Assembly: GCA_034620365.1 (NCBI GenBank)
Contig: JAQGEQ010000380.1
Location: 186,001 to 250,000 of the forward strand
Origin: Pegea sp. RAD2-039
Lineage: Eukaryota; Chordata; Thaliacea; Salpida; Salpidae
Reading direction: 5' to 3'
Length of the DNA: 64,000 nt
How positions within the stretch are numbered: the first letter of the stretch is position 1; each line of letters begins with the position of its first letter. The position numbers and the translations under genes were made by a program. The notes below the pieces were generated by a model. The model was not told the DNA's origin. It searched no databases and saw only the letters and a list, made by a program, of their open reading frames with translations. Shown here piece by piece: positions 32,624 through 47,559 of this stretch.

Positions 32624-34328
32624 ATTCCTTGATTTTGTAAAAATAAAATTTGTATTGTGAAACTTGTGATTTGAATTAAATTGTAGAAATAATCTTTAGT
32701 ATCTTAAAAAGAATCCAGTCTCCAGAAGCTGACCTCTCGTTGCGCTAATGCCCGAGAAAAGTGCTCCAAAACACCAGACCATTTTGGTGCCCAGGCACCT
32801 CTAGTCCATATATAGTGAACTGGCGGGAGTACTACAGAGGTTTTGCCAGAAAAAAGAACTTCGAGAGGGAACCATCTACTTGACCTCACACTAGGACTAT
32901 TTTAAAATCAGAATTTTACTAGTGTTAACAAGACTTTAAGAGAAGTTTTATAACTAAAACACAATAAACGAAACTGATTTGCAAATAACGAAACAGTTGC
33001 TGAGTAAATAGTTTATTGATTTGCACCACCATCATATTTTCAAACGATTCAACTTTAACGGGACTTAATTAGCGTTTACCAAGTTCAACATGACTGCATA
33101 TAGCACAAGTTTTTATCAGCTGAAGTTTTGATTATGAAATAGGACGGGCGTTTGTATAGATTAAAAACACGAATATCTCTGAACCCATCTGGCCTTTAAA
33201 ATTTACTTACTCTTATCATCAAAGTCATTTAACTTAAATTTAGCTGAAATATTTCCTATTAAAATGAAGAAAGTAAAAATAAGAACAACTGAAATTGCCA
33301 ATAGATGCAATGACTTGAAAGTAAGTAAATAAAATAATATGAAAGTACACAGTGAAGTAGGTGAATGGCGTTGGTGTTTGTAGCTACTTTTAACACTTTT
33401 TCAGAGGTATTGAAATTGAAGAATTTGTCATATTTGAAAAGAAGCACCTGAAACAACTTGAGACTTTTTCAAATAAGTCTCAGTTCAAATACAAAGAAAT
33501 AAAATCGTGTTAATAAACCAGCTGCTTACGCTGTGCACAAAACTCGAAACTTCTTGTATTCGTTTGAATATAAAAGTTGTTTGTAATTCGTTAAAATATA
33601 AAAACTAATTGAATGAAACAAGAAAGTTGTTCGTCTACAACATAGAGAAACAACAACAAATTAGTTGGCAAACTGAAACAGTAAAATGGCAAGCAGTAGA
33701 AAAGATAGGTAACAAAATTGTCACCACTACCACCCACCACAACATCAAAAAAGTTCACTTTCAGAGGCACAGGCAGCGTAATACCGAAAAAGCAGCTGGA
33801 ATCATCTACATTTCGTGAAAGAACTCACAAAACATTCGTCAGTTTGTAGTAAAAAGAAGAGCGCCATTTCATCCAAGTATTAACTGTGGTTTTTCATGAT
33901 TGGTTTGCTACAATTAGCCAACAAGAAATAAAGTTTTTTCTTCAAAGATGATATTTATGGTGAAAGAGATAAAAATAACCTAAAACTTAATTAAAACTAA
34001 ATTAGATAAAAATATTTGTTGGGTAGAGAGCGTGTTTGTTTCTACAAATCGCCCGTCATTATCTCATCAAGTTGCACGAGACATACTTATTTGATTTGAC
34101 GAAGACATCAAATATGAGATTAGTTTTAAGAAGGTGGCAGTCATGTTGAGCTTAACGCTTTTATATCTACACAAAATTGGACAAAAACGTCATCATATCA
34201 CGAAAACATAAAAAGTGCAAACAGCGGAGAGTATTTACATCTAGCGAAAGAGAAAAGTAGGGGGAGGGGTTTTATGAACCATTTGATTTTGGGGAGGTCA
34301 AATATAAATCGTTGATATATTTGAGGTG
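32624..34328. other. Convergent intergenic region between TUBGCP3 and DDX3
   Basis: It contains a 200-bp GC-richer island (32705-32905) without similarity to the other repeats here. On the minus strand the island is open (VHYIWTRGAWAPKWSGVLEH), which looks repeat-derived rather than genic. An open stretch at 33609-33818 on the plus strand (KLFVYNIEKQQQISWQTETV) has no ATG start and no recognised family. The rest is AT-rich 3' flanking sequence. Confidence 0.4.
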
Positions 34329-37754
<3,426 letters not shown>

Positions 37755-39244
37755 AATTTTACAAAAGCTCAAATTATAAACTAGAAAAAAAGAAAAAATC
37801 ATAAAAAAAACTTTCTAAATGTTTGTATAGTTTTGTTTTAAACCTTAAAAAACTAAAAATATCAAAATTTATATCTAGAAACAATTAGGTGGATATTATT
37901 AAATAAATCACTCAAAACAAACTTAAAAAAATTAAATGTAAAAAAAATTTAGATCTAAAAATACATTTACTCAATTAATTAAATATATTTAAACTATATA
38001 AACATACAGATAAAAACGTTTTATTAAAAAGCTAAACCAACAAAACAATACTTTGTTTACTGTTATTTTAACATGTTCCCTTAAAAAAGTGAACTTTAAA
38101 GTCAGAATAAAAACAAGCAAAATAAAATTTCTTTAAAAGTAAATAAATTAGATGTCTTTGAGTGAATCTGATTTGCAAGTTTTTTTTACAACCGGAAGTT
38201 CTGTTGTAAAAATATTAAAAAAATTTTGAATTTAAATGGGCAATTTTAAAAGTATCATTAAAGAAATAATAAAAATATCAAATCGATAAATCTGTAAAGA
38301 AAAAACTTAAATTTGCTTAAAAGCAATCTAATTGCAACATCTGATTTGCTAGGCCTAAACTTTCTCCTAATCATATTTTAAGTGACAGAAAAATTTTACC
38401 ATATTTAATAGGGTCATAAATTCAACAAAATATTCTAACAACTTTCCTTGGGAGTTTGAAGATTTATATTTATACGCAATAAAAGTTAAAATGCAAATTA
38501 TAAAAAAAGATTCAATTAATAATAAAGCATAAACTTAAACGAAAAAATCTAGACTGCGCCTGCGCAAGATTTTGTAAAAAAAACCTAAGCGTCTTAAAAA
38601 AAATAAACTTAAATATTACTTTTGCAACAATAAATTTATAAAAATCTTACGTATGCCGGTAATAATCTTTTTTGTCAAAAATTTGTCAAACAAACGGTTT
38701 AGTGATAAATAAATCGTCGCTCAGTTTAACACAACAGGCTATGTGATGTTCTTACTTTGTTTTCGTACTTATATCGCTTCATTGCTGCTACTGCAGGGTT
38801 CAAAATACATTCTACAAATTGAATTCTTCATATTGCAGCAATAAGCAAAAGCAACTGAAATCAGTCTTCTGAACTTTAAAAAATGAAGAATGAAATTTAT
38901 TTAGTTTAGTTAAAAGAAAAAGGGCAGAGTGAACTTGTGTCATAAAAACGTGGTTAAAAAACAAGTCATTAGACGTTCAACACCTGCAAAATCAAAAAAC
39001 ATTTTCAATTTTGTATTTAACAAAAACAAGTTTTTTACTTAAAACTGTTCAAATCATTTTTCAAAACAAACTATATTTTCAATAGAATAATAAATCAAAG
39101 CATTTTTTCTCAATACGAAAAAATCCTCTATACAGGTTTGGTGAAAAAATTCATTATCAAAGATCTTGCTTTTAACTGTTTCTAAGGCAGAAACGCTCTA
39201 TCTAGAATGTGGAGCTAAAACTATTAAAATAGATAATAATAATA
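37755..39244. other. Region upstream of DDX3
   Basis: AT-rich with no open frame of note. It should contain the DDX3 promoter and holds one CpG-containing palindrome-like motif, listed separately. Nothing else was recognised. Confidence 0.45.
38555..38566. promoter_or_regulatory. NRF-1-like motif TGCGCCTGCGCA
   Basis: TGCGCCTGCGCA differs by one base from the NRF-1 palindrome TGCGCATGCGCA. It stands out as the only such CpG-rich dodecamer in an AT-rich stretch, about 800 bp upstream of the DDX3 start codon. NRF-1 sites are common in promoters of housekeeping genes, but a chance match cannot be excluded and the distance is long. Confidence 0.3.
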
Positions 39245-41690
39245 ATATGAAGCAAGTTTTTGAGATCTCACCTTAAGCTTGTGATTTATGAAGCTAAAAA
39301 AACGTTTTCCTGCTAGGTGAAGATAAGACTGCACTTTCTCTTTCTAAGTAGAATCTATAAATAGATTTCTTGTAAAGTAAGCAAAGATATTTGTGCAGAG
39401 ATTTTATGGAAGGGTCTGCCTTGGTTTGTTTAAATAGAAGGACTTTTAAATATTTACTGGACTTTTTTTATGTTTCTTTGATAGGACTTTTAAATGTTAT
39501 AAAAAATATGCACAAATGTAGCTTTTTCTTGATTCTACAAAAAAGTAAAAATGTCTTAATTGACTCTTTAATGATGTTAGTAAACCTTGAGTAAATAGTA
39601 TTGATGTCTTCAGTAGAGTTAAAAAAAGAAATCCCTTACAGAAACTTATTAATTTACACGATAAAAATTCCTTTTGTTTGGAGTTTTAACGTTCATGGGA
39701 AAATTTTGATGGAGATTTTCATGTTGTGATTGCATGTCGGAGCAAAATGTTTTTTTGATCAATGTTTTGAGGATTTGATGTGACAAGAAGATCCAAAGTA
39801 TTACTACTAAATTGGGTTGGAAAAGTCACCATCTGAGATAGATTATTGGCATTGAGTACTACTACTTAAAATGGCTGAATTAGGATTTTACTTATCCAAG
39901 TTATTTTCCATAAATGCTGAATTCAGGTTATTTCAATCAATTTTACTAAATTTAAAATCCCCCAAAATATATAACTCAGGACACACAACACTCTTCAGAA
40001 CCTTCAATAAGGCCATAACAGAAGCTACGTCATTAGTTTTAGAGGGTGGTAGGTAGGTACATGTGAAACAAGAAAATTTGTACTATGAGTAATGAAAATC
40101 GAAAGCGATAATCTCAAATCCAGGAAAATTATTGGGATCGATCTGAATACTAAAGATCTACGGTGCAAGCGATGTTTTGTAAATTACGCAAACACCGCCG
40201 CCTTTATCATACAGTCTGTCACAACGCAAGACACAAAAAAGATTACCGTCAACCAGAAAAGAATCAGGATAAAACGGTTTCAACCAAGTTTCAGTAATAA
40301 AAACAAATGTGAAATCTTGAGAATGCAGAAGAGCTTTCAAGTGGAAAATGTTGTTAATAATCGACCGTGCGTTGAAAAACATACCTAATGTGATAGAAGA
40401 ATTCTCTTTTTGACGCTTGTGAGATTTGATGATGGGCTTCTGTAAATTGATATCTTGGGTATTAACAATTGTGTCCGGAGAGAGTTTGAAAAAAGAAGAT
40501 GTGGGTCCAGTGATTATTTGCCACTTCTGTTTTTTGAACAAAACCTTGACAATTCTCAAGGCCCATGGTGGACCTCGGATTTTGTAATTGAAATCAGTTG
40601 GTTGTTCCTTCTGATTTATTTTATACTCCTCTTTTAGAAGACGCTTATTTTCTAAGCGATCACCTTCACACATATCATGTGCTACTCGAATGCGCTCGAA
40701 TTTTTTGTCAAGCTTTAGCTTATACAGCTTGGCAAGAAACTTGAGTTTGTCCCAACTTTCCAGAATGAATACTTTCAACGGTCTTTGATGATCTGAGCTT
40801 TCCTCTCCACATCTGGTCATTGATATCATTCGAACGTCCACAAAACCAAAGCCTTGAGAGCACATTTGATTAAAAAACTTACTGTCATCATCTTTATCAG
40901 TCTCAGAAACATTAAAGATGATGACATCGTTTTCTTTGTCTTCACGGTCCAAAGTAAATTTTGTGTCGATGACTTTCTTGGCAAGAAGCTACATCATGAT
41001 AGCATTTTTGTCGGAACCGGGATCACCGACCACCGAGGCCCATGCGACTTGTTTCTTTGTAGAGGCATCCAGTTCATCCATTACTTTAGATAAACTAGAT
41101 ATTTTTTCGCTGATTTTGGCAACATTGTTGTCAATTTCCAATTTAAATTTGGCCATTTCAGCGGATATCGATTTTTTGATGTGGGATAAAAGGTTTGAAT
41201 TAGAAGAGGTAGATGTTATGTTGATGGTTCTACATTTACTGCACAGCCATTTAAACCTCATTTGCTTCTTCTGATTTTTTCAGTTATATCACAAATTTTC
41301 TTGCTCACATCACTGCAGGCGAGATGAAACAAGGAGAGGCATTTAATACACTCTATTGCCGAATCCTTGTCGGAGCAAATTTTATTGCAAGATTATTTTG
41401 ATGAAGTCTGTTTTTTAGAACTGGACTTTAATTTGTGTATACTGGAACGTAAGGTCTTGCCACTTTTATTTGAAACCACCATAGCTTTTACTTTCATGAA
41501 AGATTTTTAGTTTAACCAGACCAAACAAGTTTAAATCGATTTCTCATACAGATGGAATAATTTATCACAAGTAATATATATCACTTACTAAAAATAACTT
41601 TATCACAACTTATAAGCACCATTTAATAGAATATAACCTACAGCCTGAAAACTTATTCAAATAGAATCTTTTTGGTAAATATATATAGAA
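39245..41690 (-). mobile_element. CR1-like LINE copy B, 5' half only (ORF1 and endonuclease)
   Basis: Read on the minus strand, it starts at the family's 5' motif GATTCTATTTGAATAAG near 41690 and carries ORF1 and the start of ORF2. ORF1 has remains of the N-terminal zinc finger and KFKLEIDNNVAKISEKISSL, WASVVGDPGSDKNA and EDKENDVIIFNVSETDKDDD. The endonuclease part shows NARSIINN, FVFITETWLKPFYPDSF and YDKGGGVCVIYKTS. Similarity stops after GAGATCTCA near 39250, before the reverse transcriptase. Several frameshifts are present. It is truncated at the 3' side, which ordinary LINE insertion does not produce, so a later deletion or rearrangement is likely. Confidence 0.92.
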
Positions 41691-43146
41691 CCAAATAGAG
41701 TTTGACTGAACAATGAAGGTTATTTTATTAATTTAAATTTAATTTTAATTTATATAAGTCTTATAAAAAGACCTATTTCTTTTTAATTTTATAAAATCTT
41801 TTAATTAAAAAGGAGTATTTTCAGCGACTAAAGGGGTAATTCCCTAGGCAATAATATTATTCAAGCTTACTTCATTTTGATTAGTTATAATGTTGTTACT
41901 ACTTGATTAGGTTATATTTGGTACAATCTAAAAATAACTTTAAACTTGTTTAGCTGCTCAAGCTTTCGTTACTGAGAAGTAGTATTTGTGCTTAGTGATT
42001 TATTTATAATATTTTATCTTGGAGATATAATTTTTAAGTTTGTTTGCATCATTAACTATGAAAATATTTTGATAATATTCTTACATTAGCAATAAAATAG
42101 GTTTAGCTCTTTCAATATAAATTCTATTTACGATGTACTTTAATTTATAAGCAGTTATATTTTATACTCAGCATTTTTATGATTAATTTACTTTATTAAT
42201 TTTATGATTAATTTATTTTTATAATAATTTTTAAATCTATAAACCATACCTTGTAATAAAAATACCTTGCAATAAAAATCTTATATTATTTCAACAAATC
42301 TTGGTTCATTTGGTATGAATCAACTAAGATACATGAATTGATTAAGATACATTGGTAAAGCTAATAAAAAAAAAGTTTTTATTCTCAACTAGGAACTTAA
42401 AAGTGTTGTTTGATAATTAAGATGACCCAAGGTTGGTTCTAAATTATGACAGATTCTGAATGACGAGTGCTTCTTATAGTCCTTTTTATTTCAAGAATTT
42501 AAATTTGTCCAAGTAGTTGTTAATCTGTCTAATGCTTTTCTCAGTTACAAAGTATGAGATCTGTTTAAGGGACATTGTTTATGGATTATTGTTTTGTTAG
42601 CAAAGAAGCATTACATTATTTATTCTGACTCAATGTTGATTTTCAACCAGCTTTGCTCTACTTTAATCTAAATTATTTTTTACTATATGAATCTTAAAGG
42701 TGATATTTTTAACTCTGTAAAATATCTTTAAATGTTAAAGTGCTTTTCTCACAAAATCTTTACATAAGCTTTATAGTAATTATTCAATTTAAGCCATTTC
42801 ATTCAATTGGTTTTCACTTATTAAAAACTAATAATTGTTTTTATTCAAATAAAACGTAAAAAAGTTAGATCAGTTTTTTTTTATCAAAGTGATATTTTTT
42901 TTTTATTTAAATTTAAGATGTTTTTAAGATGAATGTTAATTTTTTTTTCATGTATAATGATTGGTAAATATATTTAATGTATGTTGTAATTTGAATATAA
43001 ATTTTCTCATTATTTTAATAAATAAGTTATAAAAATTTTAAATTGATTTTCTTAAAGTCTTATTTATTAGCAACCTTTTCTATCCCATTAGCTTTCAGCT
43101 GATAAAATTAAATTTTTGTTGATAAACAATTGTGATAAAGAGTAAG
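41691..43146. other. AT-rich intergenic stretch
   Basis: Nothing was recognised. If the SANT-domain gene at 43147 has further 5' exons they would lie here, but I found none. Confidence 0.45.
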
Positions 43147-46100
43147 ATGAATAATCTATCTACTGATGTAGAACATTTTATACCCAAAATGAAAAACAAA
43201 TTTAAAAAGGTCATTTTTGATGATTAATTATTTTTTAACTGTTAGAAGAATATTCAAAATAGTCATAACTTTAAAATTAATAGGAAAACACAGCTATAAT
43301 CCGACCACTACATTCATATCCCCCTGTGAAAATTTCATATGATAAAACTATTCTTCATGATTGTATGGAGTATTATAAGGTTAGTAAAAGGTCTTCTAAA
43401 TTGTAAAAACAATTTTTTTCTCAATTATCATTATTTTTAGAATCACATGAATAGTAAATGGAGTGTTAAAGAACACAGCATTTTTGCTAAACAGTTTCAA
43501 AGACATAGAAAACTCTTTCACCGTATTGCTGAGAAAATCAAAGAAAAGGTCTGTTTTTAATGCTTTTTCTCAAAGTAGATTTCTAGTAATATAGAAATAA
43601 AGGTTAATCTTTTAATTTAATTGAACAGATGTATATTTGTTGAAATATATTGTTGAAATAGAAAAAAACTTGATTTACATATAACTTCTATTCTTTAAGT
43701 CTTCTTTGGGTTAAGTTGGTGTATTTCTTTTTATAGTTACTATTTGTTATTCTTTTCTAACAAAACATAAAGCATAGAAATGTAAAATTGAAATTTGAAA
43801 TAAAATATTTGTTGATAATTCTAAGTAAATTGAAAGTAAATAAATAGAAATTGATCAATAAAAGAAAGTCATCTTAAGAAGCCTTAAACATTTTCTTTCA
43901 AAGATCTGTTCAAAAGAAATGTAAGATAAATATTTTTATTTGTTTTTTAGTCTTATGGCGACTGTGTTCTTCATTATTATTTAACAAAATCGGCGGAAAA
44001 TAATTTAAAAAAAGCAGTGCGAAGGTTACAGGTTGTACAAAATTAGTATCTTAAATTTATGATTTGTTATTTGTAGTTGCTAATTATTTCTAATTGTCTG
44101 TTTCCTGTTTTGAGTAAAAGTTGATCAGATTTGTTTGTGACTCTGTTGACTTTAAACAATTTTTCATCATTTCTAAAACTTAATGAAGTCTTTTGTATAA
44201 ACAGAAAAAAAACGGAGTAGCGAGAATGACTTCAATTGAAGAGTAAGATTTTTACTTTTTATCTTTCAAACTTGTAACAACTATTTCATAGTTTATGTTT
44301 TTATTATTTATTTTCTTTAGGAGGGTTTTGTAATGACAGCTCCGTTTGATTATTCATTTTAATGGTCTAATTGGAGTTATTTTATTATTATACAATTTTT
44401 TACAGTTTTTTGATGTTCTGATTATTTTATTATTGTTTCTATAATATTTTATTTAGTTTATTAAAGACATTTAGCAACTTTTTTTATTTTTAAGGTTGAA
44501 ATGTGGTAGTAGCCTGATACTGAATAGCATCATGAACTCAAATAAAATAACTACAAGTGAGAAACTATCTATTTGACTTATTAAGATTAGATATGAGCTC
44601 TTATAATATCTTCTTATAATCTATTGTATCCCTTTTTTATTTTTTGAGTGTTCATATAAAAATTTTCTCAAAACTAAGAAGTAATGAGATTTAATTTCAG
44701 GAGCAAAATTAAAACTAAACAATTGTGAAAACGAAGGTAATGATGCATATCAAAAACTATCAAAGTAACAGAAAATAGCTAAACAAATTTTTCTACTTAG
44801 AAAATGAAAATAATCGCCATCTTGTAAACATAGAACCCTCAAAAAAACCGACCAAGTCTTCTAATAAGGTGAGTCAGGTTACATATAAGTGATATATGAT
44901 GTCAGTTTGATCCTAATTGTGTGTTACTTGTCATAAAAATTATGGTTATCTGATATATATTTCAAAAAGTATTAGAGACTATTTTGGTTTGTTTTTAGAC
45001 TGTAAAGAAAAAATTAGCCTCAAAAGATTCTTCAGTTTCAGCTAGAAAAAGAAAAACTTTAACAAGTTTCAAAGATAACAGCAGGAAGGTTTGAGTTTTG
45101 ACATCAGCTTAGTTGCAACCTTTCATAACTCTTGTTAACAGCAGAGGGTTTCAAATATTGAAGTCATTGATAAAGAAAACGGCGAAAAATTAATCCTATC
45201 AAGTTAGATATTGTTTATTATGTTAGTTGTGTTGGAAATCACTTTTCTTGATTTGTTTTTAGGTAATTCAAACGATTCAATTGAACAGCAAAATGATCCT
45301 ACTCCTACAGATCAACAAGCTATTCAATCGAATCTCAATGTAAGCTCTAATTCATAATAATTATTCGTTTTATTCAAAAGTCTAACTCTAATTTTTTCAG
45401 AATATTTTGGATAATCTAATTGATGATATAAGTAAGTATGCTTTTACATTAGTTTGTATTTGTATTAATATTTTCTTCCTGTTGTTTTTAAATTGTTTAA
45501 AATGGGTTAATAAAAATTGACATTGAAACTTTATTTTCATTATTTTTATTTCAAACAGATGATAATAGTTCAACATTAAATGAAAGTTTAATTGAAGTTA
45601 TCAATTATGATGATATGAACTGGAATAGGCCAATTATTGCAAACAACTTTGACAAAAATGGTTGGTTTTTTAGCTGTTCTTACTATCAATATAGCTTTTT
45701 TATGATTGTGACTCTTCAACTCTTTTCAAACTCAAGCTGAAAACTCGTTTTAAAATTACTTTAATGAGTTTTCACACATTAAAATGCGGATAATTGAATT
45801 ATCACAAATGTTATTTTTAAATAACAAGCTTGTAACCGAACAAAGATTTTGAAATGTGTTACATCTAAGACACTAAACAATCTTTGTTTATTTTCTAAAA
45901 TCAAATTATTATCATTAGGCAACATCTACATCAACTATTTTTGGATGATTCAACTACTGATATAGTTTTTACTATTCTATCTTTAACCAGAATCACAAAT
46001 CTGAATTTTTTGTATATATATATTTTCAAATCTTTTTCCTTATTTATACTTGGTCCTTTATTTCCACTAGCTTACAAACGTCTTTGGTCAAAATCTAACT

Positions 46101-47559
46101 TGGTTTGATTGTCGAAGGTTACTCTATCTGATTGATTTATTACTGTGTGATCAGGTTCTTTCTTCACTTTCAACATTTAAATTTTCTAATTTACTCACTG
46201 TTTTTCTTACTTACATAAAACTTTCACTTGTTAAGTTAAGTCGATTGACTTTTAATCCATTGCGCTTTAAAAGCGCAGGTTTGAATGCCAGCTTGTCTTT
46301 AATGATGTGGCATCCTGCGCTATATAGTGTAAAGTATCTTCTTAGTGTAGCGGTTATCACGCGCGCCTTACACGGGGAAGGTCACAGGTTTGAGCCCGGG
46401 TAGACACATATTTGCGATAAGAAAAAGTCCATAAAACCCGGGTAGAAGGTCCTTGTGAATCTGGTTTATGACAGCACTTTTAAGAGACACAAAACTCCGA
46501 ATTTAAAGCCAGTACTGTCCTGTCATTGTAATCACTGTCGTTCTGACAGCTACTGTGACGCCGGCTGAGTGTATTTGCATCAGTTCTTCTATTCAGCTAC
46601 ATAACCTCGCTGGCGAGAAATCGATGAGAGAGAAGTTCTGCTGCATGGGCAGCAACTGAATCTTTATAATTTCTACCCTGACTTACAGCATGGCCGATCT
46701 TGGCCTAAGAAGTCCATACTACCACCAACTATTGGCGAATAGTGTCACTTATATCTGCTTGTTTCGGGAGGAGTAACGATTATGGGAGTAAACCCAGACA
46801 GAAAGTTGACAACTCGTTGACCTCGATGTAACTGTCCCCAGGACACTGGGCCGTGTCACCGAGCAGAAAATCCAAACAGTGGGGATGGTTAAGCGTTAGC
46901 TTACTTCTATCTACTTCTTTGACAATCAAACTTTAGCGAAACAAGCTTTGCTATCTTCTAGGAATTTTGAATCAATTTTCATCTGTAAAATTTCTCTAGT
47001 ATTGAAGATCAGTTTTGATTGTGGATGATGCTAAAGATTCACTAAACTATTCTCTTTTTGATAATTAGTTGATCAAGATCTGAAAAAAGGAGATATTTTG
47101 ACTAATATTTTGAATTGTTTTCAGAGCCTACGTCTCAAATATCTAAGGAAGAAATAATCGATCTTACTGCTGACTCGGATGACGAAGGTTTTTATAGTTT
47201 TGGAGTACACCTAATTTTAAAAATTTTATTGTCTTATAGCATCTATTGAAAATCGGAATCCAGAGCTTATCTTAGACGAAAAAGAATATATTACTCTGTA
47301 AGAATTCCTTCTTCAGTTATTTTTGTTTGTTAATCGCTTTATAGTTAAGTCCTATTTACATCTTAAAAAATGATCTTGTAAGTATTCGAATTTTATAATT
47401 TCATATTTTTGTTATACCAACAGAGAAGACGTCGAGTTTTATGGAGTGCCTGGTTTTGTATCTATGCGACACGTGAGTATGCTGCTAATATTATCTAATA
47501 ATATTTTGTCAGCAATTTTTTTTTCACAGAATATCTCTTCTTCTTCTAATTCTTTATGA
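43147..47559 (+). CDS. Short NCoR/SMRT-type SANT-domain protein, about 370 aa
   Basis: About 17 small exons join in phase: 43147-43209, ~43285-43380, 43441-43548, ~43951-44031, ~44205-44241, ~44495-44556, then exons near 44.70, 44.80, 45.00, 45.14, 45.26, 45.40, 45.56, 47.12, 47.24, 47.42 and 47.53 kb. Residues about 50-116 form a SANT domain (SKWSVKEHSIFAKQFQRHRK, LFHRIAEKI, GDCVLHYYLTKSAENNLKKA) that matches the first, deacetylase-activating SANT of NCoR1/SMRT; that domain reads DCVLYYYLTKKNENYKALVR, as I recall it. The rest is low-complexity, with a basic patch (SARKRKT) and a SUMO-interaction-like motif EEIIDLTADSDDE near 313-325. The N-terminal TBL1/GPS2-binding region and nuclear-receptor boxes of true corepressors are absent, so this is a reduced relative, probably a nuclear HDAC3-type cofactor. 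The exon near 44.50 kb is the least certain. Confidence 0.75.
46220..46300 (+). repeat. tRNA-Ser-like relic directly before a tRNA-Val SINE
   Basis: The stretch GACTTTTAATCCATTGCGC followed by TTTAAAAGCGCAGGTTTGAA has a class II tRNA layout: anticodon arm, a long variable arm (GCGCTTTAAAAGCGC) and a T arm. It most resembles tRNA-Ser, whose corresponding part, from memory, reads GACTTGAAATCCATTG and CGCAGGTTCGAATCC. The acceptor stem and D arm are not complete, so it is not a functional tRNA gene. Confidence 0.5.
46330..46718 (+). mobile_element. tRNA-Val-derived SINE, copy 2
   Basis: The tRNA-Val-like head has an A box (TAGTGTAGCGG, about 46343-46353) and a B box (GGTTTGAGCCC, about 46388-46398); the anticodon position reads TAC. 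The body matches copy 1 at 8.2 kb in the same order (ACATATTTGCGATAAG, AATTTAAAGCCAGTA, TGTCGTTCTGACAGC, CAGCATGGCCGATCTTGGCC). It lies in a ~1.46-kb intron of the SANT-domain gene, in the sense orientation. The next ~190 bp (to about 46910) are also GC-rich but not shared with the other copies. Confidence 0.85.

Noticed and set aside
40092..41274. Several open plus-strand frames (Ser/Leu-rich)
   Set aside because: Antisense shadows of LINE copy B ORF1 and endonuclease.
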